From positions 17,416,175-17,480,174 of the forward strand of contig JBBCBC010000025.1 of the NCBI GenBank assembly GCA_037126765.1: a stretch of DNA of 64,000 nucleotides. Direction: 5' to 3'. Below the pieces are notes generated by a model. It had not been told where the DNA came from. It did not search any database and was given only the letters and a program-made list of their open reading frames with translations. Below, piece by piece: positions 21,047-33,350 of the stretch (position 1 is its first letter; every line of letters begins with the position of its first letter). The position numbers and the translations under genes are program-made. The DNA is from Stenogyne calaminthoides (Eukaryota > Streptophyta > Magnoliopsida > Lamiales > Lamiaceae).

Positions 21047-23326
21047 ATGCCTTCTAAGAAAATTCCTATGTTCTCAGTTGAGAGCTATGATTTATGGAGA
21101 TTAAGAATGCAGGCTCATCTGTATTCAAAGCATGAAAGAATGTGGAGAGTGGTTTCTGAAAGACCATTCAAATTCACTGTTTTGAATCCCAGAGTTACTG
21201 AAACTGAGAGAAATGATCCCAGAACTAAATTTCCAAAGTCAGATGATCAACTTACTCCTGATGAGAGAAAGTTAGTCAATCTTGACTACATTGCCAAAGA
21301 TACTTTATATAGCACTATTGATGATGGTGTTATGGGAATGATTTCTCATTGTAATATTGCCAAAGAAATATGGGACACACTTGCTGTGATGTGCAAGGCA
21401 CAGATCATATTAAAGAGAACAAACTTTCTGTTGCTATTGGAAAGTTTGATAGTTTGAAATGGAAGATGGTGAATCCATTGACAAACTTGAAGTCAGATTC
21501 ACTAACATAATGAATGATCAAAATGATCTTGGGAAAAGATACCCACATAGAGAAGTGGCATTGAAAATTCTTAGAGGACTATCTAAGAAATGGGATATTC
21601 ATGCAGTGGTGATTGAAAACACCAGAAACATTGATTCAATGCCATACCAACAAGTTTTCTCTGAGCTGAAAGCTTATGAGTTTGTAATTGACAAGAAGTC
21701 AAAGAAAGCTGACAGTAAAGATGATTCGTCATCTAGCAAGAATGTGGCTTTCAAAGCCAAAGAAAAATCCTGTAAGACTAGAGAGTCTGAGAACTCACTT
21801 ACCAAAAATCAGGATGAGCTAGAGGATAAGCTAGTACTGATAGCAAGGAGGTTTGAAAGGCGTAATAGCAGATATGGAAAATATAAAAAAATATTACAGG
21901 AATCACAGGTACCAGAGAGACTCAAAAGCTGAGGACAGATCCACTGAGAAAAGAAAGGACCAGAAAGTTGAAGGATCTTCATCCAAAAAGAAGGACTCCA
22001 AGACTAAGGAGGAAAGTGATCAGGATGATGATGCCAACAGATGCTGAGCTAAGTGCTAAGGAGAGAAAGGAAAGACAAGCAAAGAGAGACAAGAAGTTCT
22101 CCAGCAAGAAAGCCATGATTGCAGAGGAAGAAGAACATTCTGAAGAAGGTTTCAGTTCTTCAGATGAGATGTTCTCAGATAGTGACAGTGATGACATCTG
22201 TCTAATGGCTGTGGAGGAGGTAAATTCTTCTATCTCTGTTGTTGCTCCTACACAAGCACATGAGTTCTCAAGTTCTACTGCAAACAGTAACTTTGACCTG
22301 ATGGATTCTTTTGAGAGTCTTATGAAGGACTATGCTGTGTTACAAGAACTGCTCAATGAAACTCAAGAGCAGAACAAAGAATTGACTGCTGAGAATCTGA
22401 AGTGGAAAGACTCTAAAAATACTGAGATCACTTCTCAATTGATGGGAACTACTGATGAACTGGATGTTTTGAAAGTACAACTCTCAGAAAAAAAGAAGTT
22501 GATAGAGACCCTAAATGGAAAATTAGAGAAATCCACTGAGGAGATTCAGCTTATCAAAACTGAGTTCAATGACCTCTATGAGAAGCATGAAACTCTAAAG
22601 AAGTGTGAGGATAGTGTGCAGAGAAAGTTAGCTCTATTGAATTCTGCATCTAAAGTGATAGATGAAATTCAGAGTTATCAAAGACCTGCAACTATAAAAG
22701 CTGGATTGGGATACATTCCAGGGGGAACCTCACAAGGTCATCTGAATGTTGCTTCTAGTAGCACTAAGACTATCTTTGTTAAACAAGTGGCACCTAATCT
22801 TTTGACTGAAGAATTGCCGAAAGTTTTAGACAAGGATAAAGGACCTATGGTTTCAGAAAAACTGAATGTTCAGGGAAGAAAGCCCAGACCTCAGGAAAAG
22901 GCTAGAAAACCTGACCACTCAGTACGAAATCTTCAGGCTAGTACTTCAAAGCCTCAGTCTAAGAATACAAACCTGAAGAGATATGCACTGAACCAACAGA
23001 GGAATTTTCAGAAGAGAAACACTCAGCAGAGACATTCTCAACTGAAAAGACCAAGTCCCCAGATTACTGAAAGACCCCAATTTCAGTACAGGCAACCCAA
23101 ACCCCACTTTTCTAAGGGTAAAGGTTTCCTAAACCCAAGTCAGCAGAGACAAAGACCAGCTTCACAAAAGCCAAAGCACTTGAACAAAAGGCCTGTACCC
23201 AAGAAGAACTCTAAGGCTCATGTTCATGCTAAGGCTGGCACTCATACACAGGATACTGTTAAGGCACCTAGAGTGGTGAATGTGTATGTAGATGTTTATG
23301 GAGACAGATCAGCCACTCTAAAGTAA
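21047..23326 (+). pseudogene. gag of A3 (frameshifted, zinc knuckle deleted)
   Basis: Nucleocapsid polyprotein. The ATG at 21047 opens the Gag core (SVESYDLWRLRMQAH, DYIAKDTLYSTIDDGV). A frame change near 21450 gives a second frame, 21459-21932, with SIDKLEVRF and ALKILRGLSKKWDIHAVV. A third frame to 23326 covers the acidic segment, a long coiled coil (LLNETQEQNKELTAENLKW) and a basic Gln/Pro-rich tail. Where A4 encodes CYNCKKKGHFQYDC, A3 passes from AGATGC straight to TGAGCTAAG (about 22045). The whole knuckle is therefore deleted and RNA packaging by this protein is doubtful. Confidence 0.9.
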
Positions 23327-23832
23327 TTAGAGTTGTTAGGCAGATTTGGATTCCAAAAGGTACAGCTAACCTGGTAGGACCCTACACCAAATGGGTACCT
23401 AAGAACTGATCTGTTTTTCAGGTGAAAAACAAGGGCACCGAGTTGAATGAAGACAACATAGCACTGATGAGTGGAAATGAATTGGCCCCTGCTGTATGGT
23501 ATCTTGACAGTGGATGTTCAAGACATATGACAGGATATAAGCAAATACTCACTGACTATGTTGAGCAAAAAGTCCCTCAGATCACATTTGGAGACAACTC
23601 CAAAGGACAAACTGAAGGATATGGAACTCTTGAAGTTGATTCTGTCCATATACATGGTGTTTCATATGTGTCTGGTTTAAAGCATAACTTGCTTTCTATC
23701 AGCCAATTCTGTGACAAATGATTCAATGTTGAGTTCTCAAAGAACTTATGTTATGTGAAAGACAATACTTCACAGAAAATTCTACTGACTGGTACTAGAA
23801 AAGGAAATGTGTATCTTGCTGATTGGAGTTAA
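23327..23832 (+). pseudogene. Protease region of A3 pol (broken)
   Basis: Aspartic protease that cuts Gag-Pol. The open frame 23422-23721 has the catalytic motif in WYLDSGCSRHMTG, followed by ITFGDNSKGQTEGYGT and HNLLSISQFCDK. It ends at a TGA where A4 has GGA (Gly). The reading continues with VEFSKNLCYVKD and GNVYLADW to another stop at 23830. Gag and protease are in different frames here. Confidence 0.88.
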
Positions 23833-24760
23833 ACTCCTAAAGATACTTGTTTGGTTGCAAAAAGTTCCACTGATGCCAGATGGTTGTGGCACAAAAGGAT
23901 GAATCACCTAAATTTCAAAACCCTGAACAAACTTGCAAGATTAGCACTTGTGAGAGTGTTACCAAATGAAGTGTTCAGTAAAGAACATGTTTGTGATGCT
24001 TGCCAAAAAGGAAAACAAATCAGAGCATCTTTTAAAAGCAAAGTAGATGTTTCTACTGAAAGAATACTTCAACTGTTACATATGGATCTTTTTTGTCCAG
24101 TAACACCTATGAGCACAAATGGCAGAAAATATACACTTGTGGTAGTTGATGACTACTCTAGATACACATGGGTCATATTCTTACTCAGTAAGAAAGAGAC
24201 TCGAATAAAAGCTGCTGAACTAATTGAAAAGGCTCGAGATTGAAAAAGAATCTGAGTGTGGTCAAAATCAGATCAGATAAAGGAACTGAGTTTATCAATC
24301 ATATTATATCTGATTATTGTGCAGAAATAAAATAACTCTTGAAAAACATTTTAAGGACCCCACAACAAAATGGTGTTCTTTGAAAAGAAGAAATAGGACT
24401 CGAAAGAAGTCGCAAGGACAATGATTCTTTGAAGGTCGATATTCCTAAAAGATTTTGAAATTTGAAGTTGTCAACACTACATGCTATTCTCAGAACAGAT
24501 CCATGTTGACCAAGAACCAAGGAAAAACTCCATATGAACCGTGGAATGAAAGGAAGCCTCTTGTTTCTTTCTTTCGTGTGTTTGGTTGCAAGTGTTTCAT
24601 ACACAATAATGGTAAAGATCAGTTGAAAACTTTTGATAGCAAAGGCGATGAAGGGATATTCTTAGGATATTCTCAAGTCGGTAAAAGCCCTTTGAGTTTA
24701 CAAATAGGACTCTTATTGTGGAAGAAACACCTCATGTTGTTTTTGATGAATCTACTTGTG
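23833..24760 (+). pseudogene. Integrase of A3 pol (broken)
   Basis: Inserts element DNA into the host. The open frame 23851-24243 has the zinc-binding segment (RWLWHKRMNHLNF, CDACQKGK), the first catalytic Asp in LLHMDLFCPVTP and the fold segment VVVDDYSRYTWV. The second Asp region (IRSDKGTEFINH, near 24270) is frameshifted. The Glu region near 24370 is badly altered compared with A4 (GVAERRNRTL). The C-terminal part is open at 24455-24883 (KTPYEPWNERKPLVSFFRVF). The damage from 24240 to 24480 coincides with a CTGA-loss patch. Confidence 0.85.
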
Positions 24761-25400
24761 TTCGGAAAAACAGGGAACATGACTCGGGAGAATCGACCAA
24801 GAGAATCACCGGACTTAGCAAAAAAAAGAATGATAAAACATCCTCTCGAACACGAAAAAGAAGAAGTCGGTCACTTTCTATGAATGGAGTGAATCAGACT
24901 CAGACAAAGAAATTCAGGATGGAAAAACTCAGGATGGTGAGACTCAGGATGGAAATTCTCCACTGAAGGAAAGCCAACACATTAAAACTGACCAATCTGA
25001 ACAGACACCAGTTCAGACTCAGGTATGTAATGCCAATGAAGATGTGGTCACAGCTGAGGCAAACTCTGAATCTATCAACCAAAGGGGAACAAATGTCTCT
25101 CACAATGTTCTGAATGGAATTTCCCTGAGGAAGATGATTCCCTTTCTCCTTTTCTGTTGTTCTCTGAATTTAATGAACTGCCTGAACCTAACATTTCTGA
25201 TGTTGAGGATACTATTGAAGGGGGAACATCCAGGAGAAGATGGTTGGATAGTCATCCTACAAGTCAGATTGTGGGTGATTTATCAGATGGTGTCAAAATA
25301 AGAAGGTTTCATGGTGAAAGTGCTTTATTCTGTTGCTTCCTATCTAAAAAAGAACCTACTGAGATTGAAGAGGCTCTACAAGACTCATTTTGGATTACTG
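24761..25400 (+). pseudogene. Integrase-RT linker of A3 pol (broken)
   Basis: Ser/Asp/Glu-rich connecting region between integrase and RT, spread over three frames. It includes tandem CTCAGGATGG(A) words at 24910-24960. The downstream frame 25157-25495 (LDSHPTSQIVGDLSDGVK, CFLSKKEPTEIEEAL) leads into RT. A4 holds the matching region at 48727-49380. I assign no enzymatic role to it. Confidence 0.7.
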
Positions 25401-26240
25401 CTATGCAAGAAGAGCTGAATCAATTCTCAAGGAATGAAGTTTGGGAGCTAGTGGATAGACCTAAGAGGCACAACCAAGTGGGTGTTCCAGAATAAGAGAG
25501 ATGAGAACAACAACATTGTGAGAAACAAGGCAAGGCTAGTTGCACAAGGTTATTCCCAAGAAGAAGGCTTGGATTATGATGAAACCTTTGCACCTGTTGC
25601 AAGACTAGAAGCCATCAGATTGTTTCTTGCATATGCTGCCCACATGAAATTCACAGTCTATCAGATGGATGTGAAAAGTGCATTTCTGAATGGTGTGCTT
25701 AAAGAAGAGGTTTATGTGGAACAACCTCCTGGTTTCAGTCAGAATGACCAAGTTTACAGGCTCAGAAAAGCTTTGTATGGTCTTAAACAAGCACCCAGAG
25801 CATGGTATGATACCCTTTCTCAGTTTCTTACTGACCATGGTTTTATCAAAGGAACTATTGATAGGACTTTGTTCAGGATAGAAGATGGGAAAGATATCTT
25901 ACTTGTTCAGATCTATGTAGATGACATCACATTTGGATCTCCAAATCATCAGTTGTGTGAAAAGTTTTCTACCCTGATGAAAGGAAAGATTGTGATGTCA
26001 ATGATGGGGGAGATGAATTTCTTTCTTGGACATCAGGTGAAACAAACTAAGGAAGGAATTTTCATCAATCAAGCAAAGTACACCAGAGATCAGATTGCAA
26101 AGTATGGTGTACAGAATTGCAATGCAGTTAGAATTCCCATGAATACTAACTACAAGATGGATCCTGATCCTGAAGGCAAATAAGTAAATCACACTGATTA
26201 TAGAGGGATCATTGGATCACTGCTATATCTCACAGCAAGT
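25401..26240 (+). pseudogene. Reverse transcriptase of A3 pol (nearly intact)
   Basis: Copies element RNA into DNA. The N-terminal words (WITAMQEELNQF, NEVWELVDRPKRH) are in one frame to 25495, and a small deletion then moves to the frame 25482-26183. This second frame carries KARLVAQGYSQEEGLDYDE, TVYQMDVKSAFLNG, ALYGLKQAPRAWYD and the catalytic box QIYVDDITFG with both Asp residues. It ends at a TAA (26181-26183) where A4 has TCA or an equivalent sense codon. It is the best preserved enzyme of A3. Confidence 0.9.
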
Positions 26241-26861
26241 AGGCCTGATATAACATTTGCTGTTGGGATATGTGCAAGATACCAAGCTAATCCTAAGGCT
26301 AGTCACATGGAGGCTGCCAAAAAGATACTGAAATATCTTAAAGGCACTGTGAATAGAGGATTATGGTATCCAGCTGATGATAACCTTGAATTAACTGGTT
26401 ATTCAGATGCTGATTATGGAGGATGTAGAATTGACAGGAAGTCTACCACAGGAACTTGTCAATTTCTTGGAAGTAAACTGATATCATGGTTTTCAAAGAA
26501 ACAGACCTCAGTAGCAACCAGTACTACTGAAGCTGAATACATGGCTGCAGGAAGCTGTTGTGCACAAATTCTTTGGCTCAGACAACAATTGAGGGATTAT
26601 AAGATTATAGTCAATGAAGTACCTATATTTTGTGATAATAATAGTGCTATTGCTATTACACAAAATCCGGTATTGAACACCAGATGTAAGCATGTTGATA
26701 TCAGACATCACTTCATCAGAGATCATGTTGAGAAGAAAGACATCAGGATGGAGAAAATTCATACTGATAAACAGAGAGCTGATATCTTGACTAAACCTTT
26801 GGCTGAATCAAGATTCCAGGAACTATCAGTTGAATTAGGTATGTTGGATCCAGGTGTATAA
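26241..26861 (+). pseudogene. RNase H of A3 pol
   Basis: Degrades the RNA strand of the hybrid. The reading frame follows RT without further break after the stop at 26183. It has TGYSDADYGGCRIDRKST with the first Asp, TSTTEAEYMAAGSCCAQ with the Glu, FCDNNSAIAITQNPV with the next Asp, and the terminal words KQRADILTKPLAE. The frame is open at 26307-26861, so this domain could fold if translated. It is the 3' end of pol. Confidence 0.88.
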
Positions 26862-27537
26862 AGCAAATCTGAAAAATTGAAGGTTTTCAAATGCATGAAG
26901 TTTTCTCAGGATTCTACTGAGAAACTCAGGATAAAATTGAAAGTACTGAAATCTGAGTCTTGGGAAACTCAGATATACTGAAGATCAGTACTCAGTATTA
27001 TACTGATCTTGCTCAGTACTCAGTATCATACTGACTCGCTCAGTACTCAGTATTATACTGACATTTTATCAAGGTCAAAACTCAGTAAGACTGATAGAGG
27101 AAAATTAGTCTGAAGAAGTGATGACTCATGCAATGCATTTATTGTCCAACTGAATCTCAGAAATCATTGGCAATAAATACCAAAACACCTGAAGGGAATA
27201 TTTGGGTAGGACCTTTGAAATACCCGAAGGAGGTCAATGGTCTGCAGGAACAGTAATTAATTGCACTTGTTCATTAATCACCAATAAGGTTAAATTGGTT
27301 GTGTAATATTCGTGAAATCGTCCTTTCATATACCCGATTAGTCGGTGTTTAATCTCAACCGTTGATTTATTCAATCTATACGATTTCCCACGAATCAATT
27401 CTATATATTCATTGAGAATTCATTCAAAGCCCCATTTCATAACCTTCGTCTTCAAAATACTCTGCAACTAAAAACCTATCATTTTGCCCAGAAATCCTTC
27501 ATCATTCACAAAACCCTTCACTCAAAAATCCTTCAAA
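26862..27537 (+). other. Spacer between pol and envelope-like ORF of A3
   Basis: About 680 bp without a gene. It contains three tandem 27-28 bp units of TCAGTACTCAGTATTATACTG at 26985-27062 and a TATATATT at about 27402. The latter could serve as a promoter for the downstream ORF, but this is inference. The corresponding spacer in A4 is 46683-47294 and looks different. Confidence 0.5.
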
Positions 27538-30500
27538 ATGACGTTCTCCGTTTATGATAAACTTGCTACTTCTAACAAGCCGTGGTACGAGTACGTTGTT
27601 TAGCTCGAGAGCTCGTCAAATGGAACCCATGAAGAAGAGGTGTTGCACATGATACGGATAGCAAAGCTCACAAACCTGGTTGCAAATCAACCAGAGGCGG
27701 AATATTCAAAGGAGGTAATCGAATTTATCTCTAATTTGAAAATAGACGATGAGGACTGTATAGAGTTTTAAATTATAGTGTCTCACTTGGAGCATAGCTC
27801 AAAATATGTCGATTTTGTGAGGGAGTTGTTTATAATTCCTAAGAATCTAAATGATGTATATGAGTTGAGCAATAGAGGAGAAGACCCTACGATGTATATG
27901 ATGGGTAGGGAACAAGAGTATCTTGATAGGATTACAGAGCATCCTGTTAAGTTTGAGGCTACTCTAAATAAAAGGCATTTGAAGCCGAAATATAGAGTTT
28001 TGCTGGATATTGTAAGTAAGTGTATAATGAGTCGATCCGGCAGTTTTGAACAAATTAGTACGCCAAAGCTAAGATTAATGGCGGCTATTGAAGACTCACC
28101 CACCACTGATTTCAACTGGTTGCGATATTTAATCAGAGTGGTGAGTGACCAGGCGAAGCAAATCAAGAAGGAGAATGGTTCGATTGTGATCAAAGGCAAA
28201 ATCCTTCATGGAACCAAGATAGCATTTATCTTGGAGATGTGCAGTGAGGAAGAAGATATTTTTGCCAACTCCTCACCCTTTCCAAAGTCTAAGATTCTTT
28301 TCAAGCCAACTTCATCAAAGAAGACTTTGACGGGAAAGAAAGAGAACAAAGTGGAGACTGCTGCAGAAGGAGCTGCTGAACAAGCCCATCAAGCCAGGGG
28401 GAAGGCTTTGATAGAGGTGAAGAGTGAGAAGGGAGAAGCCCTGAAGAAGAAAGCTCTGGCTCCTAAGCGCAGAAGAGTTCTAATCTCTACTGAGGAGGAG
28501 GTGAGTGAACCTGAGGAAGTCCAACCTGAGGGCCAGCAATGTCAGAAATCTCCATTGCAAATCTTGGCTCAGTTGTGACTCAGTGAGAAGAGCAAACCGA
28601 GGAACAGTGTTCTCTCGAGGTTCTTGAAACATCTCTCGAGATCGAGATAAATTTTCTCGGGGAGATATTCAAGGACCTCGTGTTTCTACTTGAGGAAAAT
28701 CGCCGGACCTGTAAAGTGAGCCTCGTGAGCCGTTGAATCTTGATACGCCCCGAAAGTGAACCTTTCTTTGATCCCTTAGAAGCCATTCCATGAACAACAA
28801 AAGCCTTGAAAAATTTGAAGAAGGGCGAGGCAGAAGAGACTGAGTGGCGCAGCAAGGGGGAACGGTTCATTTTGGACATGTACCTCGAAGCCGAGCTCAT
28901 ATCCTGACCTTCAGGATCTCTTCTTTAGACTGAGGACCACAGTCTACATTCTGAACCAGATTCTGCCATAGATGCTCAACATTGCCTCATTCAGAGGAGA
29001 GGACTGGTGGAATGATGAGACTGTAGTGTTAACTGAGTTCTCCGGGTTCAGGAAGACCAAGCTCCTGATGAAAGTTGCCAATTTTGATGAGCTGGTCAGG
29101 AAAAAGGTAGCTGAAAGGAGGGAAGCTGATGTTGGTGCCCTTTGCTCAAAAGATCAAGATCAAGAAGGGGACCAACAAGGAAATGCTGAGAAGCAATCTC
29201 TAGTGGAGAAAAATTCTGATGCTGGTCAGCCTGATATCTCACATCCTCAGACTGAAGTTAGCACTCTTCAGACTGAGGCTTAGGTGGAGACTGAAGCCCA
29301 GGTGGAGACTAAGGCTCAGGCGGAGCACCCAGCTCAGAAGGAACAACAAGTCATATATGCTCTGGAGATTGACTTCAGTCCTATAGTGGACAAGCTAGAG
29401 AAAGTTGTACCAATTGTGGAGAAAGTTGCTCAGATTGAAGAAACATTGGCCAACCAATCCCAGAAGCTAGAGAACCTGAGTTCTACCGGACTTGATCTTG
29501 ACTCGGACATCTCTCGAATGACAAAATGACTGCCATAGAAGGGAAGGTAGATGGAGTCAAAGCTGAACTGAATGCAGAGATGAAGCAAATGTATCAGGAG
29601 AGGACTTCATTTCTTGAAGCCAAGCAGGTAGAGAAGAATGATCAATTAATCAAGAGTGCTGTTGAGGAAATGGGCTCCTTGCTCATGACCAAGATGACAG
29701 ATATGCTGAAAGATGTATTCTCCAACCAGTTTGCACCATTGTCTAAAGAGTTCTCAATGGCTAAAAACCATTTGATGAGGCTGGAGGAAGAGCATGATCA
29801 GTTGGCTGGAGAAGTGCGGAGTATCAGCAAAGAGCAATATCACATGGATACCGCACTGTCTCAACTTCTTCCACGGTATGGTGCCAAGAAGGGGGAAAGG
29901 CCTGGAGGCAAGCTGAAGGAGTTATTGGCACACACCTTGAAGAAGAAGGCAGATAAGGAAGCTGAGAAGAAAAATCTTGCTGAAGCCTTAAAAGAAGTAG
30001 AAGCCACTGAAAAGCTCAAGTTCAAGCCAGCTGAAAAGCCAATCTACACTTATGTTTCTGAGCAAACAATGCAAGAAGTTATTTCTGAAAAACTGAGTGG
30101 TAGAAGAAGGGTGGAAACAAGACAAGCCGGTGCAGAGCAACCAATCAAGAGAAAGGCTGTGGCATTTGTTGAACCTGAGAAGAAGAGAGCTAAAGCTTCA
30201 AAAGCTACTCAAAGGAAACTGATAATGGATTTTGAAGAGTCTGAAGAGGAAGCTGAAAAAGAAGTCTTCTACACAAGAAGAGCTCTGTGATCACTTCAGG
30301 TGGAACAACAGAAGAAAACTGCTGCTTCTGTATCAGGAGTTCCTTTAATTAGTAAGAAGAAAGAAGAAGAGCAGAAACGCAGAAGTGGTTTCAAGAAGTT
30401 CCTGAGCAAAAGGAGGGGTACTGCTAAAGCTCAGAAGTGGCCGCACATTGATAAATGGATGCCTATCCAATTCAATGATGCCTGGGAAGAAATTAAGATA

Positions 30501-30861
30501 ACCTTCTGGTTCTATTATGAAGTTCTGAGGGAATGGATGGGGACAAGCTTAGACTCGAATGAAGCCTTCATTGATTACTTGTTAACGTTCTATCCAAAGT
30601 ACCTGCAGAGTTGGATAAACTTAGCAGATGAAGGGAATACTCAAATAGTTGGCCCCTGGTCCATATACCTACCCTGCTCCTAGACTAGAGAATGGCCTGG
30701 TGAATGAAACAGTCATTTATCAAGAAATTGTTCAGTATGCCATCCAATTAGGACTGACAGGAAACAACCTAGATATCATCAAAGAAAGGGATGCATTGAA
30801 GAAGAGATATTATGGGATGTTCAACCTGGAGGTACCTGAGGATGAAGTTGAAGAAGATTGA
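27538..30861 (+). pseudogene. Envelope-like accessory ORF of A3 (broken)
   Basis: Long ORF between RNase H and the 3' LTR, where Sireviruses carry an envelope-like gene. The ATG at 27538 starts MTFSVYDKLATSNKPW, with a stop at 27601. The main frame 27778-28578 has YELSNRGEDPTMYM, GREQEYLDRI and a basic Lys/Glu-rich tail. After a damaged patch (28580-28920) come 28972-29283, 29284-29529 and 29526-30290, largely Glu/Lys-rich coiled coil (KVAQIEETLANQSQKLENL, LMRLEEEHDQLAGEV). A C-terminal domain at 30300-30861 has WPHIDKWMPIQFNDAWEEI and NNLDIIKERDALKKRYYGMF. I see no signal peptide, transmembrane helix or furin-like site, so an envelope function is not shown. Confidence 0.8.
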
Positions 30862-31155
30862 AGAGCTGAAGCTGAAGATTGAAGAAGACTGAAGACTCTT
30901 TGTACTTCTTTTATTTTTGTTTAAAGTTCATTGTACTTTGTAACTTCTATTCCTACAATCAATGAAACTTTATCTTTATGCTCAAAGATAATATATCATT
31001 ATCTTTTTACATGTCTTTTATATTTGATATGCCTTTGTGATGAAATTGTTGGGAGATTTGCCATTCTTGGATTGTAATAGGAAAAACTGAAACCTGAGTA
31101 TAGGTTAAGTGTTTCTGTAACAAGATGGTTTTGGCATCATCAAAAATGGGGAAAT
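30862..31155 (+). other. 3' untranslated region and polypurine tract of A3
   Basis: Contains TTTGTACTTC, T-rich runs and the conserved line AACCTGAGTATAGGTTAAG. It ends CAAAAATGGGGAAAT directly before the 3' LTR. The purine tract (31142-31154) has one T interrupting the G-run (AAAAATGGGG) compared with A2 (AAAAAGGGGG). Confidence 0.75.
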
Positions 31156-33228
31156 TGTTGGGAGATGAATTTAATAAAGAAGATTTTGATTAGATCCCAA
31201 AACCCCTGAGTATGACATGTTCAGGATAATCTTGATAGTTGACTCAGGATTCAATTTTAGACTGTTCAGGATGTTATCTGCACCATGTATAGTCAGCAGA
31301 TATAGATCAGGATAGATTCTGGAAGACTTCAAGAAGTTTCAAGTTTCAAAGATTCAAATCAAGAAATCAAGACTCAAGATGAAACTGAGAAACTAGAGAC
31401 TCAGTATGAAATTGAGAATCAAGACTCAAGATGAAATCGAGAAATCAAGACTCAAAGATGAAATCGAGAAATCAAGACTCAAAGATAAAACTGGAGAAAT
31501 CAAGACTCAAGATGAAATCGAGAAATCAAGACTCAAAGATATGAATCAAGATATCTCTCAAGACTCTAAGACATCAAGACTCAAAAGACATCAAGACTCG
31601 AATACTCAAGACTCGTAAGACTCAAGACAAAGAAGACATCGAAGACACGTAAGATATCAAGACACAAAGAATTATCAAGACTCATTAATCTCATGAATGC
31701 TCAAGATAACTTTGAATGATCCGAGGCACTGAATAATATCTATCTAAAGGCTAAACAACTAAGAAAAATGCGAATACTCAGAAAAATAGATATTGCCCAA
31801 GACATTCACATGCAGACAAAAGGAACTAAAACTAAGTGTTGTTAAGGTTATATCACTCAGAGATATTGACCAAAAATAGCCGTTATGTTTGTCTACATTT
31901 ACTAAAGACAAGAGCCAATCAGAAGAAGAAGCAAGACTGCTTTTTTATCGACCTTTGAAAGCGACAGTCCTTTGAAGCATGTCAAAGATCTTATGTTCCA
32001 TCGCAAAAAGTGGTGAGTAGCTGCATGAAAATATATTGCCTAAAACATGCTAGGGAGTGTTCAAACCCTAAAATAGTCGTTCATCACACACCATAAGAGG
32101 AAACTCATGAAGCTATCTCTTCCAACGGATAGTTTTTCAAGAGAGACTTTGGTGATTGCCTATAAATACTAGTAACCCTCTACATTGAAGGTTACGGGAA
32201 ATTTGTAAGCAACTCAAGAGCTCAAACTTATTATTGCAAGTTGAAGCACTCGAAAACCCAAGAATTCCCATGTGCTTTACTTTGAAGAGAGCTCATTCAC
32301 TAAGCTTAGTTTGATAAGATATATCCAAAGCTTAGTAGAGATATCCTAGCCTTTGCATTGTACTTATTGTAAAGGATATCTCATCCTAGTTGGAAACCAA
32401 CCAGAAACCCCAAACCCTTTGTAAGGTAGTTTGAGTGTGATTGTTGGTGAGTTGGAGTTGTAAAGAGTTAATAAACTACATTGAGGTAGTCAGAAAACTC
32501 TAGAGAAGAAGTGAGTAAACTATCTTGGATAGTCAGAAAGCTTGTGTGTGTTTGAGTAAGTAAACTACAAGGAGGTAGTCAGAAAGCTCAAAGTAGAAAG
32601 GTTAGTAAACTACATTGAGGTAGTCAGAAAACCTTAGGAAGTGATTTAGGAATTTCTCTGAAAGTTCAGAGAGAGTGGACGTAGGAGCTTGAGTCTCTGA
32701 ACCACTATAATTGCTGTGTTGTTTGCTTTTCAGATCTTGCATTGTTATGTTGCATATCTTTAATCGAAAAGCATTATTCAATGATATTGGTTGGAATCAA
32801 TCCACTTGAACTTGCATCTAAGCGATCACAACCTTAATCCTTTGTTTCATTAAAGGAAGGTTTTCAAAGAAAGCAAAAAAAAAGCAGTATAAACTTAGGG
32901 CCAACCATTCCAAGACACTTGAGTAGCTAGAACAGATAGTTACCAAACTGAACAAACACTACTGAGGGTTCAGTAAGATAGTTATCGATCCAGCACATCT
33001 GGATCTCTGAAAAATTCAGGATCAGTTGGGATAATCTGAGGCTTCTGAAAGCAGCTCAGGATGATTGTCTCAGGTAGACTTTGACTCAAGGCGATCTGTG
33101 TTTCTCAGGGCCAAATCATCAGGCAACCTGACCCATCTGACCTCATTGAAAGAAAATTTTTAAAAATTACTGAACACATGTATTCACCCCCCATACACGT
33201 GTGAGACTCGTTAGCACCGGGACCAACA
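31156..33228 (+). repeat. 3' LTR of A3
   Basis: TGTTGGGAGATGAATTT to GGGACCAACA, 2073 bp, about 156 bp longer than the 5' LTR. The extra length is mostly in the U3 array (31316-31690), which here reads GAAATCGAGAAATCAAGACTC units instead of CTGAAGACTCAG words. Other altered patches are at 31930-32000 and 32740-32880. The TATA box TATAAATA is at 32161-32168. Confidence 0.94.
32161..32168 (+). promoter_or_regulatory. TATA box of A3 3' LTR
   Basis: TATAAATA in the same context as the 5' copy. Transcription from here would read into the leader of copia C at 33229 onward. Confidence 0.75.
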
Positions 33229-33350
33229 GAATTGCTGTAAGAATTCTATTTACGTTTACTCGTACTTAATTATGCAATTAATTGTTCGTTGTTGGTGAAC
33301 TTTAATTTTTGTTGGGCATGTATTACGTGTTTACGTTCCTATAGAATCCA
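33229..33350 (+). repeat. 5' LTR of copia C, last segment (3' edge uncertain)
   Basis: Starts with GAATT, the right target copy of A3, so the C LTR resumes here. A likely end is near ATCCAATA (33343-33350), followed by GTGG, which could be a damaged AGTGGTATC primer site. I could not confirm this edge because the other LTR of C is truncated. Confidence 0.45.

Larger units (their letters stand above)
19007..33228 (+). mobile_element. Sirevirus-like Ty1/copia element A3 (complete structure, 14.2 kb)
   Basis: Complete layout: 5' LTR, initiator-Met primer site, gag, protease, integrase, RT, RNase H, a 3.3-kb envelope-like ORF, polypurine tract and 3' LTR. Flanking repeats are GAATT at 19002-19006 and 33229-33233. 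The order protease-integrase-RT-RNase H is copia, and an extra ORF between RNase H and the 3' LTR is the hallmark of Sireviruses. All genes carry stops or frameshifts, some inside patches that look like sequence artefacts. The host sequence is the copia C LTR. Confidence 0.93.

Noticed and set aside
27538..30861. True viral-type envelope protein
   Set aside because: The ORF is Lys/Glu-rich and coiled-coil, and I see no signal peptide, membrane anchor or cleavage site. The position alone justifies only 'envelope-like'.
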